Below, piece after piece: positions 17,119 to 26,557 of a stretch of 64,000 bases of DNA (its first letter is position 1; every line of letters starts with the position of its first letter). Under the pieces are notes generated by a model. The model ran no database searches, was not told the DNA's origin, and saw nothing but the letters and a program-made list of their open reading frames with translations. Source of the stretch: Kitasatospora phosalacinea (GTDB lineage: Bacteria; Actinomycetota; Actinomycetes; Streptomycetales; Streptomycetaceae); contig NZ_JNYE01000019.1 in the NCBI RefSeq assembly GCF_000717185.1, positions 1 through 64,000 of the forward strand, read 5' to 3'. A program made the position numbers and the translations under genes.

Positions 17119-17307
17119 ATGACCAGCAAGCAGCCGCGCCCGCTGCTCAACCAGCGCGCCGCCATGATCTTCCTGCTCGGAGCCCTGTGCGCTGCCGGCG
17201 CCGGCATCCTGACCGTGGTGGCCGGAGCCGCACTGGCCACCGGCGCGCTGACCGCAGGAGGCACCTTCGCCGGCGCCGTCGTCTTCTTCCACTCGATCAT
17301 CGAATAG
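17119..17307 (+). CDS. Small two-span membrane protein (62 aa)
   Basis: ATG start with a GGAG about 8 bases upstream; 62 residues. After a short basic N-terminus (MTSKQPRPLLNQR) the chain is almost all hydrophobic, Ala/Gly-rich, with two predicted membrane spans at about residues 14-38 and 39-60. It ends 32 bp before a strong hairpin. It is divergent from the sigma-like gene, with about 215 bp of promoter space between. The size and topology would fit a holin-like or signalling peptide, but no family is recognised. Confidence 0.55.
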   Translation: MTSKQPRPLLNQRAAMIFLLGALCAAGAGILTVVAGAALATGALTAGGTFAGAVVFFHSIIE

Positions 17308-17339
17308 GCACCCGCTCACGCCAATGGATGACCCTTTCG

Positions 17340-17369
17340 GCCCGGGCAGCGGTGTCACGCTACCCGGGC
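17340..17369 (+). terminator. GC-rich hairpin after the 62-aa membrane protein
   Basis: GCCCGGGCAGCG pairs with CGCTACCCGGGC with one mismatch, around a 6-base loop. Its position directly after the small membrane gene supports that gene being transcribed. Confidence 0.7.
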
Positions 17370-17832
17370 TCGGGGTCGCTGTAAGACGGGACTCTGCCTC
17401 GCCCGGTTACAGCGGAGGCTTCCCGTGTCCAGAGTTCACCGCCGGGTCTCATGCCCGGCCGCGCTTGGCCTGCCGCCCTGACGTGCCTTGGAGGTGAACA
17501 GGCGGGCACGCCAGCCGCACGCCCTCATCGGGCGCTCTCACCGGCCTGCTCACGGCCAGCCCGACCCGAGGGACGCCGAACTGCAGCGCCGCCATCAGCA
17601 ACTGGCAGCAGGGCGCGGGAGGCACCGAGCAGGTAGTGGGTGACCGGCGCTTCCATCTCCTCGCCGCCCACACTGGCTTCGGCAGCCGAAGAGGGCAACG
17701 ACCACCTCACCGCGGGCGCATCGAGGCTCCAGGTTGCAAGCGGCCCAGCGCTGATGATGACTCGTCGGGCTGTGCTGCAGGCTCCCCCTGGGGCAGTCGG
17801 CTCTGTCCGCGGCGGACCGGGGTCACCGTGTT
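17370..17832. other. Gene-free stretch between the hairpin and the orphan repeat
   Basis: About 460 bp without a supported gene on either strand; the open frames here have poor codon structure and no sites before them. I looked for further decayed CRISPR units and saw none I would defend, apart from the one at the right end. Confidence 0.5.
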
Positions 17833-17861
17833 GCGGTCCCGCACACGCGCAGGGGTGTCAC
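17833..17861 (+). repeat. Orphan CRISPR repeat
   Basis: The string GGTCCCGCACACGCGCAGGG followed by GTGTCACG matches the 3' two-thirds of the array repeat with a 2-base GC insertion in the CACACGCAGG core. It stands alone, with no second copy 61 bp away. Its GTGTCAC end overlaps the stop codon of the restriction-endonuclease-like gene on the other strand. It may be what remains of a fifth array, or a footprint left when the neighbouring cassette was joined. Confidence 0.6.
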
Positions 17862-20800
17862 GACCGGTCCGGCAACCGTCCGGTGACCGCCTGCCGGACG
17901 CGGGCGCTGCGGTCGTTGCGGAGCTGGTCGAGAATCGGGGCGTGGGGTTGTTGTTGGCCGGCAGGCATGCGGCTCAGTGTGTGGGCCAGGTTGGCTCTGA
18001 CGGTGGTGTTCGTGTCGTTTGCGAAGGCCTGTACCCAGTGGGGTTCCTCGTGGGGGCGGCGGGCCCAGCAGACAACCGCGCACTGGCGCATGTGTGCGGC
18101 GGGGTGTGCGGCGATGAGGTGGATCGGGACCGGATCGAGCAGGTCGGTCGCATCGAGGGCTTGGGCACAAAGGCTGGCTGTGCTTGGGGGGCCGGGGTGG
18201 GCGGTGATGTAGGTCAGGGTGAGCCGGTTGATGGCGGCGGCCTGTTCGGGGGTGGTGGCGCACGCGGCGGCGGCATGGAGTGCGGCGGCGGGCAGGTTCT
18301 GGGCGTCGGTGGTGACGGTGAAGGCACTCAGGGGGTGGTGGGAGCGTTGTTCGAATTCGTCCATGGGGTGGCTGCCCGGATTGGTGTGCAGGGCGATCAG
18401 AGGGGCGACCATGGCGGTGCGTGTTTCGGACGGCAGGGCGGGGGCCAGTCGGGCGAGTGCCCGTAGGACGGTGGTGCGCCGGTCGGCGGTGTCGCGGGTG
18501 TCCTGTGCCCAGGACAGCAGGTGGTGTGCGGCCTTGTCGCGTAGTTGTTCGATGGGATCGTCGTCTTCGGTGCCTGCGGTGCTGCTGCCTGTGGGTACGA
18601 CGGTGAGGAGGGCCGCGCACAGGACGGGCCAGGTGCTCATGCCTTGGATGACGCCGGGGGTCAGTACGGGTTCGGCGAGGAGCTTCGCGGTGAGTTTCCG
18701 TGCGGTGTTCTCGACGGCCGCATCGTCGATGCGCCAACTCGCCAGGATGGCTGCCGTGTCCAGGTCGCCTGTGCCGGCGCGTTGGAGCAGTTCCTGCTTG
18801 ATGCGGTCGTGGTGGGTGGTGACTGCGGTGAGGTGGGCCGAGGCGTGGGGGATGCCGGATTTCAGGGCGTCCCAGAGTGCGTCGACCGCTTGGCCGGCCT
18901 CGGTGAGGTCAGCTTGGGTACATGCCGAGAAGAGGGCGAGCATCGGGTCGTCGGTGAAGCGGTAGTGGTGGGGTTGTCTCGGGAGCCAGGTCAGGACGGT
19001 CGGCCAGACGCGGGTGAGGGCGGCTTGCGGGAGGCGGTGGCCGAGTGCGGCCAGCGCGCCCGTTGCGTGGCGGACCGGGTCGCTGCTCGACATTCCGGCG
19101 GGCGGGCCGTCGACGACGATGCCGGCCAGGTCGTCGGCGATCTGCTCGACATCGCGGTCGGGGACGAGGTCGGCCTGTGCCTCGAGTACGGCAGCAGCGG
19201 CTTCTCTCACCCACCGGGCCCCGATCTCAAGGAAGCAGCCCGTGTCGAGGAATTGGTCCGTCTTCGCGGCGACGGCGACCGCCTTCTTCCGTTCTCCGGC
19301 GAGGATGAACTGCCGTACAGCCTGCTGCGGCATGTCGGCGCGCTCCCACGCCTCGCCCAGCCGCTTTCGGGCGATCTGCTCGTCTGCCAAGGCCCCGCCG
19401 AGGCGTTCTTGCCACAGCCAGCGGCGGGCGTCCCGGACGGCTTCACGGGGCCGGTCGTCGACGAGTTCCTCCAGTGCCCCAATGGCCGGGTCGTAGGCGC
19501 CCTGGATGAGTCCTGCTTCGCGGGATCCGATGGTGCGGGCTCCCAGCAGGGCCGCCGCGGACTGGGCGAAGCCGTCCCTGCCGTAGGAGAACTGGTGCGA
19601 GAGCATCGCAATGGTTCGCAGGGCGTGGCGGGCATCCGCCGCAAGGCCTGCGGACATCGCCGCCAGGACCGCTCGGCGGTAGGCCTCCACCGCCTCGGCT
19701 CCCTCGTCCGCCATGGCCAGGGCCCGGCCCTGGCGCATCAGTACCAGCGATGCGAGCCGCTCGGGAATGCGACCGCTCAGTGCCCGCGAGGCCAGGTCGG
19801 CATAGGCGCGCGCTGGTGGGGTGTGGGCGCGGATGGCGAGGTCTGCCAGGCAGCACTGCATGCGCACCCGAATCTCGGCCGGCTGGTCATCGGCGATGCG
19901 CTCCGACAGGGCCTGCAGGTCCTCGGGGTCGTCCAGCGGATCGTCCTCCACCACAACCTGCTCGGCCACAGCAAGCGCGAGACGGCCCGCAGGCCGTATG
20001 CCGGCGTCTGCGAGTTCGGTGAGGGCGGTGACGACGGGGCCCAGGTCGTAGCCGTGGACGTACCAGTCGTTGAGTGCCTGCAGCACGGTGTAGAGGTGTC
20101 TTTCGGCTCCCTGGCAGTCCGCGGCCAGGCGTTTTGCCTCTGCCAGTTCCTGCCCCGCTGTGAAGCCGTTGTCGTGATGGTCCATCAGGATTGCGGCGGA
20201 TACCAGGAGGGCTTCGTGCGGCCTTCCGCCGGCGTGGAGCAGTTCTCTGCGGCGGGCGTGGATAGTGGCGGCGTGGGCCCGGTAGTTGGCCTGGGTGAGG
20301 ATGTCGGCGAGGTCTGCCATCAAGATGGCCGCCTTGAGCGGGTCGGAGGCAGCCGTCTCCTCGGCCCTGGCCAAGGCGGGTGCCAGCTCCAGGTACTCGA
20401 GCGGGTCGTTGAGAAGGGCGTAGGCGTTCGGCAGTGCCGGCACGGGCGGCAGTTCGAGGCCGTAGAGGGCCTTCGCCCATTGGGAGCCGAATACTGCGCC
20501 CACCACGGTCGGGCGGTCCCGCAGGAAGCGGGTCAGGGCGGCGGCGTCGTAGAGGTCGATCTGCAGGTCGTCGTGGTACTTCTCCTGCAGGGCGACGAGT
20601 TCGTCCTCGACGGCGGTGTCGTCGACCTGGCAGCCGACCGCCAGGACGAACCGGACGGCTTGGAAGCGCCGCCTGGTCCATTGCGGCTCGGGGGTGGTCG
20701 TCCGTGGGGGGCCCGCAAAATCGGTCACCGCCTCGCGTAGCGCGGCCGGGCTAAGCGAGACGATCCTGCGGACCTGGTAGACGTGGGTGCTTCCGCCCTT

Positions 20801-21037
20801 GCGGCCGATCAGATCCAGGCCGCCCTGGTTTTGGCCGGAGCGCCCGTAGCCGCGGATGTCGTTCATCCCGTCGACTATCCACATCGTCTCGCCGACCAGC
20901 CGCTCGAAGAGGGGCGGCGAGAGCTTCCCGCACGGCAGGATGTCCGCGGCCAGAGGCGGCGGCAGAGACTGGGTCGGCTTCCGGCTCACCAGCGCACTCA
21001 AGCGCACCTGATCGAGACCGTCGTCCTCGTCTGCCAT
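17858..21037 (-). CDS. Restriction-endonuclease-like protein with TPR and HEAT-like repeats
   Basis: A 1059-residue protein; ATG at 21037 is preferred because it starts a soluble, acidic N-terminus (MADEDDGLDQVRL), although the frame is open 42 codons upstream. Residues about 35-110 look like a PD-(D/E)xK fold: FERLVGE supplies the first acid, GQNQGGLDLIG the second, and VYQVRR stands where QxK is expected, so the catalytic Lys is Arg here. The middle (about 230-650) is helical with TPR-like pairs. The C-terminal 350 residues are HEAT-like, e.g. AHPAAHMRQCAVVCWARR and NDTNTTVRANLAHTL. Such nuclease-repeat proteins are typical of stand-alone phage defence. It is divergent from the KAP NTPase gene; a shared promoter region of 250 bp separates them. 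Confidence 0.7.
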   Translation of the reverse strand: MADEDDGLDQVRLSALVSRKPTQSLPPPLAADILPCGKLSPPLFERLVGETMWIVDGMNDIRGYGRSGQNQGGLDLIGRKGGSTHVYQVRRIVSLSPAALREAVTDFAGPPRTTTPEPQWTRRRFQAVRFVLAVGCQVDDTAVEDELVALQEKYHDDLQIDLYDAAALTRFLRDRPTVVGAVFGSQWAKALYGLELPPVPALPNAYALLNDPLEYLELAPALARAEETAASDPLKAAILMADLADILTQANYRAHAATIHARRRELLHAGGRPHEALLVSAAILMDHHDNGFTAGQELAEAKRLAADCQGAERHLYTVLQALNDWYVHGYDLGPVVTALTELADAGIRPAGRLALAVAEQVVVEDDPLDDPEDLQALSERIADDQPAEIRVRMQCCLADLAIRAHTPPARAYADLASRALSGRIPERLASLVLMRQGRALAMADEGAEAVEAYRRAVLAAMSAGLAADARHALRTIAMLSHQFSYGRDGFAQSAAALLGARTIGSREAGLIQGAYDPAIGALEELVDDRPREAVRDARRWLWQERLGGALADEQIARKRLGEAWERADMPQQAVRQFILAGERKKAVAVAAKTDQFLDTGCFLEIGARWVREAAAAVLEAQADLVPDRDVEQIADDLAGIVVDGPPAGMSSSDPVRHATGALAALGHRLPQAALTRVWPTVLTWLPRQPHHYRFTDDPMLALFSACTQADLTEAGQAVDALWDALKSGIPHASAHLTAVTTHHDRIKQELLQRAGTGDLDTAAILASWRIDDAAVENTARKLTAKLLAEPVLTPGVIQGMSTWPVLCAALLTVVPTGSSTAGTEDDDPIEQLRDKAAHHLLSWAQDTRDTADRRTTVLRALARLAPALPSETRTAMVAPLIALHTNPGSHPMDEFEQRSHHPLSAFTVTTDAQNLPAAALHAAAACATTPEQAAAINRLTLTYITAHPGPPSTASLCAQALDATDLLDPVPIHLIAAHPAAHMRQCAVVCWARRPHEEPHWVQAFANDTNTTVRANLAHTLSRMPAGQQQPHAPILDQLRNDRSARVRQAVTGRLPDRS

Positions 21038-21285
21038 CACACGATCCCCTATCCGGCGCCGGTGCAGTCCATCACTACCACCAGGGACCGACAGGACCCG
21101 GCAGGCTCGCTTCACAGAGGAGAGCTGGTAGGCAGGGCAGGCAAATCCAAAGCTCTTCATCACCGGAGCCGCATCCGCTGGCAGGAGCAGGCCTTGAAGT
21201 ACCCGGCCTCCAGCGGTGACTACGAGCCAACTATCCCGTTGTGCAGCCTCGTTCTGGCGGGAGGGCCGTACGCTGACCGTCCTGG

Positions 21286-23682
21286 ATGGGCAGGTTCTCG
21301 ATACGGTCCGAAGCAGGGTGGGGGCGAGTGGCCGAGCACGTGGGATCGGTGTGGGGGCGCTGGGACTGGGAGCACAGGGACAGCGAGCGCTTTTACGGCA
21401 GGGCGCTGGTTGCCTGCCTGGCGGAGGAGTCGATCAGCAGGAACTTCGGGCACAGGAGCGTCACCAAGGACCGGCTGGTGTCAGTTGCCGGCTCATGGGG
21501 GTTCGTCAGTGACGTGCTCGCCCAGACCAGGGGTGAGTATGTCGCCTACCGCCGGTTGGACAGTGACGCGGCCAACGCCCGCTTGGCCTTGAGTAGGGCG
21601 AGGTCCGCCCTGGTGGTCGACGGTTCGGTGAAGCTGTGCGCCGCCATCTTGTCGCTGGCCCCGCTGTGGCTGCTGGCCGACTTCCTCCTCGCTCATGGGA
21701 GCCTGTCCGGCTTTCCCGCGTTCTTGGCGTTCTCGGGTGCAGTCGCAGTGTTCATATGGTGCGTCCGCAAACGCCCGCAGTCGCAGCAGTCCGCGGAGAG
21801 CATCGCCTCCTGGTTCATCGCGTGGACAAGGGATCGTCGGCGTGAACGCTCGCGCAATGCGCACCGCGAGGTGTGGGCCAACGCGCTGAAACCGGTCCTG
21901 ATACTGAAGTTGCAGGCCCAGGTCGACCTGTTGCTGGGGCCGGACCAGGAGTCCTTGCTGCGGGTGGAGGACCACGGGGGCCTTCGGGATGTCCACGCCC
22001 CGAAGTACGTGGTGGCGAGCACCGCAGAGGAACTGCTGCGGCAGAAGATGGACCAGCTCGAGGGCGGCACCATCGCCGTGTGCGGCCCCAGGGGCGCCGG
22101 GAAGACGACGCTTCTGCGGTCCTGCCTGGTCAGGCCCCGCCACAACTTCGACCTCACCGTGTTCGTCCAGGCGCCGGCCGACTACACGCCCCAGGACTTC
22201 CTCCTGGGCCTGTTCGCCAAAGTGTGCGAGCGCTATCTGGAGTTCTACGGCGAGGGCTCCGACAGCGCCGTGTTCACCCCCAAGCGGCGTCGGCAGAACC
22301 TGTACCAGCGGTCTTGGCGAGCGCTGAAGTGGCTGGCCAGTTTCGTTCTGGCCCTCGCCGCGCTGGCGGCCGCGCTGGGCCGGGGTGTGCGGTGGTCCTA
22401 CGACCGGTACGTGAAGCCGCAGATCGTCGACCACCTCGGCTACTGGTGGTCCTGCTCCAGGGATTGGGCGGTGGCTTTCTGGACGAGCCATCCCTGGTGG
22501 TCAGGGGCGATTCTGCTCGTCGTGGGCATGCGCCTGATGCCAACTATCAGGTTCCGCAAGAGGACATCGGCGAAGTCGCTGATCAGCCAGCGGTGCCAGC
22601 GCTACCTGTACCGGCTCCGTACGGTGCAGAGCTCCAGCACCACGGTGAACATCGGCGTCGCGGGCCCGCAGGAGACCTCGCTCGGCCACTCGAAGACCAC
22701 CTCGCTGTCCTCAATCCCGCTCACGTTCCCCGAACTCGTCTCGGAGTTCCGCGAGTTGCTGACCGATATCGCCGCCTGGCACCCCCGGTACTTCCGCAGG
22801 GCCAGGGTCGTCATCGCCATCGACGAGCTGGACCGGGTCGGCAACACCGCGCAGGCCCGCAAGTTCCTCGGGGAGATCAAGTCCGTCTTCGGTATCGAGA
22901 ACGTCTACTTCCTGCTCGCCGTGGCGGAGGACCTCGGGGCGGCCTTCGTACGCCGCGGCCTTCCCCACCGCGATGTGACCGACAGCTCCCTCGACGACCT
23001 GCTCTACATCCCGCCGCGGACACTGGACGAGTCCCAGCAGATGCTGGCCCGCCGGGCCCCCAGCATCACGCCGCCCTTCGTCCAGCTCCTGCACGCGCTG
23101 TCCGGCGGCGTCCCCAGAGACCTGATCCGCTACGCGCGCAGGCTGGTCGAAGTGCACCGCTGGACGACCCGCTCCGAGCGCAAGGACCTGGCCCCGGCCG
23201 TGATATGCGAGGAACTCGGCGACACCCTCGAGGGCTTCCGGACCCTGATGGCCGCGCACCAGTGGTCGGCCGACAGCGGCCGGCTGCTGGCCGACCTGCA
23301 GACCCTCGTGCAACTGCTCCACTCCCCCCTCTACCGCGACAGCGCGGAGTCCCGCCACAGGATCCGAAACCTCGCCACCAACCCCTCCGCGGCGCAGGCG
23401 GGCTCGGCCGGAACCGGCCCGCAGGCGCAGCAACTGCCCGGAGAAGCGATGGTGCTGTGGCAGGAGGCATCGGCATGCACCTACTTCTCGCTGACCCTCC
23501 TGGAGATCTTCGGCGCCACGAACTTCGAGATGCTCCGCTCGCAGGCAGCCGACGAGGGACGCCACGGCAGCCCCCAGCGCTTGGCCGAGGCCCGGCAGGA
23601 ACTCGCCGTCTCACCGCACAGCGCACGGATCATGCTCGACGACATCCGGGCGGCATGGGGGCTGCCGGTGTACAGCGCGTAA
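21286..23682 (+). CDS. KAP-type P-loop NTPase with membrane segments inside the ATPase domain
   Basis: 798 residues from ATG 21286; a GTG at 21328 behind GGGTGGGGG is an alternative start. Walker A is CGPRGAGKTT at 266-275 and Walker B VVIAIDELDRV at 508-518. Between them lie two hydrophobic spans (about 348-366 and 403-419), the hallmark of KAP NTPases, and another pair lies before the P-loop (about 110-134 and 143-160). The part after Walker B has the sensor-like VYFLLAVAEDL and the GGVPRDLIRYARRL stretch seen in this group. KAP proteins occur in phage-exclusion systems and sit at the inner membrane. The nuclease gene follows in the same direction after 137 bp, so the two may work together. 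Confidence 0.8.
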   Translation: MGRFSIRSEAGWGRVAEHVGSVWGRWDWEHRDSERFYGRALVACLAEESISRNFGHRSVTKDRLVSVAGSWGFVSDVLAQTRGEYVAYRRLDSDAANARLALSRARSALVVDGSVKLCAAILSLAPLWLLADFLLAHGSLSGFPAFLAFSGAVAVFIWCVRKRPQSQQSAESIASWFIAWTRDRRRERSRNAHREVWANALKPVLILKLQAQVDLLLGPDQESLLRVEDHGGLRDVHAPKYVVASTAEELLRQKMDQLEGGTIAVCGPRGAGKTTLLRSCLVRPRHNFDLTVFVQAPADYTPQDFLLGLFAKVCERYLEFYGEGSDSAVFTPKRRRQNLYQRSWRALKWLASFVLALAALAAALGRGVRWSYDRYVKPQIVDHLGYWWSCSRDWAVAFWTSHPWWSGAILLVVGMRLMPTIRFRKRTSAKSLISQRCQRYLYRLRTVQSSSTTVNIGVAGPQETSLGHSKTTSLSSIPLTFPELVSEFRELLTDIAAWHPRYFRRARVVIAIDELDRVGNTAQARKFLGEIKSVFGIENVYFLLAVAEDLGAAFVRRGLPHRDVTDSSLDDLLYIPPRTLDESQQMLARRAPSITPPFVQLLHALSGGVPRDLIRYARRLVEVHRWTTRSERKDLAPAVICEELGDTLEGFRTLMAAHQWSADSGRLLADLQTLVQLLHSPLYRDSAESRHRIRNLATNPSAAQAGSAGTGPQAQQLPGEAMVLWQEASACTYFSLTLLEIFGATNFEMLRSQAADEGRHGSPQRLAEARQELAVSPHSARIMLDDIRAAWGLPVYSA

Positions 23683-23819
23683 CAGCCCGGCAGCGACAGG
23701 CAGCAGGCGCCGCTGCGCTCTGCCGTCCTATTGCCGATCCCAGCCGGGACTCGAAGTCTTCGCTTCCATGGCCCTGTTGCTGCCGGGCCGGTGACAGTGC
23801 TCAGTTCTACGGTTGCGGC

Positions 23820-26209
23820 ATGGGATCGAAATCCGCGCGGCGCGCGCACCGGGAGAAGGCACGCAGACGCAACCGAGGGCTGCCCGGCGTCTCGGGTGTC
23901 ATCGACGACTCGCCTGCGCTCTGGGCGGAATCCTCTGCCGAAGCGCTGCAGTTGCTTGCCGACACCGGCAGTGTGCAGGCCGCCGGAGCAGCCGCCCGTG
24001 ACATGCTCGACCAGGCGGTCGATCACCTGGCGGAGTTGCTCGAACCGTACGACGGTTGGGATGTCATTGAGCTTCTGCGTATCCGGACCCTGCCGATCTC
24101 CGGGCCGTCGCCGGACGGCGGCGCGGAGAGCATCGTCTCCGTCATCGAACTCGTGGCGTTGATCGCCGCTTCGCGGCACGAGCCCCCAAGCGTCGAGTCG
24201 GCAAAGCAGCAGGAGCTCGCCGCGGTCGTCGATGCGGTGTACATGGCCGCGGCGCGGTGTCTGCGGATCGGCGCGCTGGTGACTGCGTTCAGCACGGCAG
24301 CGGACGGCGGCCCGCTGGCCCGGCTGCAAACGGGCACGGTCGTGCGTGAAATGACGCTGCGCAACGTCGCCTATCCGCACATGGCCCGTGACACCCTCCG
24401 GGACCTGTTCGGCCATCCTGCTGTCGAGTCGGATTGCCGCGCGGTCCTGGGGTTCAGCGCGGAAGAAGCCGTGGCCGTGCTGGACGCGTGCACGAAGCTG
24501 CGGACACAGTCGTGGCAGGCGCGGATGGAGCGTCTGGCGTCGCCAGCCAGAGGGCTCTTGTGCTCGACGAGGCCGTGCGCAGCGGTTCGGGCGACAGTCT
24601 CACAGCCTCCGCGCGCGAGGCCGCCGAGCAGGTGCAGGCGGCAATACAGGGGCTGTGGAAGGCTCCAGCGGACGGGGCGGCGTTCGGTGTGGACGACTTG
24701 TGCCGGCATACGGGCCTGTCGTCCGGTGTGGTGTCGGCTGTCGTCGATGCCTTCACCATGCCCGAGGCGCAGGCTCCGCCTCGCGAGATGGCGCTGCGCT
24801 TCCTTTCCGGTGTGTCGCCCCTGCGCACGCACCCGCTGCTACGGGACGCGACGGGACGCGTCCTGCTGGTCCATGACGTCCTACACCTTGCAGCTGTCCG
24901 GGAGACGCTCGAGCAGGATCTGAAGGATGCAGGCCGGTGGGACGCCTACAGCAAGCACCGCGGCCGGTACCTGGAAGAAGAAGCGGCCCGCCTGTTGACC
25001 GTGCACTTTCCCGGCGCTGAGGCATACAGCGGGTTCGAGTACTTCGTTCCCGACCCCGAGGCTCGCGTGGTACAGCAGGAGCCGTCGCAGTACACCAAGT
25101 GCGTCGAAGCCGACGCACTCGTCGTCGTCGACGATGTCGCCCTCATCATCGAGGCGAAGGCCGTGGCACTGACGCCTGCGGCGCGGGCAGGGCACGGCCA
25201 GAGACTGCGCCGGGATCTGAGCCGTATCGTCACCGACGCCGCCGAGCAGGCGCAGCGGCTACGGGAGCGAATTCGCTCGGATGCGGGATTGCGGCTGCGG
25301 GACGGCATGTGGATCGATCTCGGGCATGTCCGCGAGACGCACACGGTGGCGGTAAGCCTCGAGGACCTGTCCGGTATCACCACGGTGACCGCGGAGTTGG
25401 TGCGCGCCGGTCTGCTACCGCCCGGCGACCTGCCGTGGACGGTGTCGCTGCACGACCTTCGGGTCATCAGCGAGCTCGTGGCGCGGCCCGCGGAGCTGCT
25501 TCTCTACCTGCGCAGGCGCACCGGGGTGGAGACGACCCTGAAGTTCGTTGCCGTCGACGAGCTCGATCTCTTCCTGCAGTTCTACTCCAGCGGCCTGTGG
25601 GTGGAGCCAGACCCGGATGCGGTCGCGGCCGCACTGCCCGGGTTGGGGTCTGCGACCACCGCGTCACGGCGCCGCCGAAGCTCCGAGCACGGCGAGGTCA
25701 TCGTCAGTCTCACCGGACCGCTGGATGACTGGTACGCGTACCAGCTCGGCGACAGCCCCGTGCCGGCGCCGAAGCCGGCCATGGTCGGTGACGCGGACCT
25801 GGTCGCGTTCGTCGACGCGATCGCCGAGACGGCGGCGCCGGGCTGGCTTGCAGCCGGGGCCGTCCTGCTCGGCGGATCAGCGAAAGGCCAGGGCCAGTTC
25901 ACCGCCGCCATGCGGAAAGTCTGCACGATGACGGCGAACGACGGCCGACCGCACACCATCGCGCATGTGTGCGGCACGACGCCGGCGGACAGCAGCGTCC
26001 TGATCTGGATGAGCGTCCCCCATCCGACCAGTCAGAGAGCCGCCGAGGTGTTCCTGGACCGCTACCTGCGGGCGAAAAAACACCAGTTGGGCGTCAGCCG
26101 CGCCTTCGCCTTCCTTGTCGACGGCCGCTCCCGACGACTGACGGGAATGCTCTACGACAACACCCTGCCGGGTCCGGACCCTCTCCTGGACCGACTCGTC
26201 GCCCAGTAG
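23820..26209 (+). pseudogene. PD-(D/E)xK nuclease-like gene broken by one frameshift
   Basis: The frame starting at ATG 23820 (MGSKSARRAHREKARRRNRG) is open and coding-like until about 24545. The coding signal then moves to the next frame, which runs to 26209. Joined, they give about 795 residues. The second part holds a nuclease signature: GRYLEEEAARLL (conserved Glu), then CVEADALVVVDDVALIIEAKA, i.e. D...E-x-K, as in nuclease-related domains. The C-terminal 400 residues are unfamiliar. A single-base loss near 24540-24560 (around GGCGTCGCCAGCC) would explain the shift; no slippery heptamer is evident, so programmed shifting is unlikely. It follows the KAP NTPase in the same direction. Either a recent mutation or a sequencing error broke it. 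Confidence 0.65.
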
Positions 26210-26419
26210 GCGTGGCGACCGTGATACCCCGAACGCTCCCACCACCACCCCGCGCCCCGCCGTCGCAAGCCCAAGCGGCAAGGCTGAAAAGTTCGTTGAG
26301 TGACCGGCTTCCCTCCACTGCGACACCGCAGATGTGACAGCAAAGGAATGACTCGGCCAGACCTCTGCCACCCGGCTCGTCAGGAGACCTCACCCCCCGC
26401 ACAAGCAGCAGTGCCTCGG
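26210..26419. other. Intergenic stretch before the array 4 leader
   Basis: About 210 bp between the nuclease-like gene and the leader. No gene or clear hairpin is seen. Confidence 0.45.
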
Positions 26420-26557
26420 CCGAGACGATTCTGCTGGCTGCCACGGCCGACAGGACAATGGCGCGGGCAACGGACTCTGCGAGGTAGGCTCATCCTCAGG
26501 CAAGCACCCATCCGCAAAGAACCAGCAAAGCCACGACATCACAGCACGTCAAAAAGG
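26420..26557 (+). promoter_or_regulatory. Leader of CRISPR array 4 (diverged copy)
   Basis: The last 40 bases (AACCAGCAAAGCC...ACATCACAGCACGTCAAAAAGG) match the leaders of arrays 2 and 3 almost base for base. Further left the match continues with gaps (GCGAGGTAGGCTCATC..CAGGCAAGC). It is the most diverged of the three leaders, but the bases next to the first repeat, which matter for integration, are kept. Confidence 0.8.

Noticed and set aside
24520..24570. Programmed -1 frameshift in the nuclease gene
   Set aside because: No slippery heptamer or obvious downstream structure; simple mutation or error is more likely.
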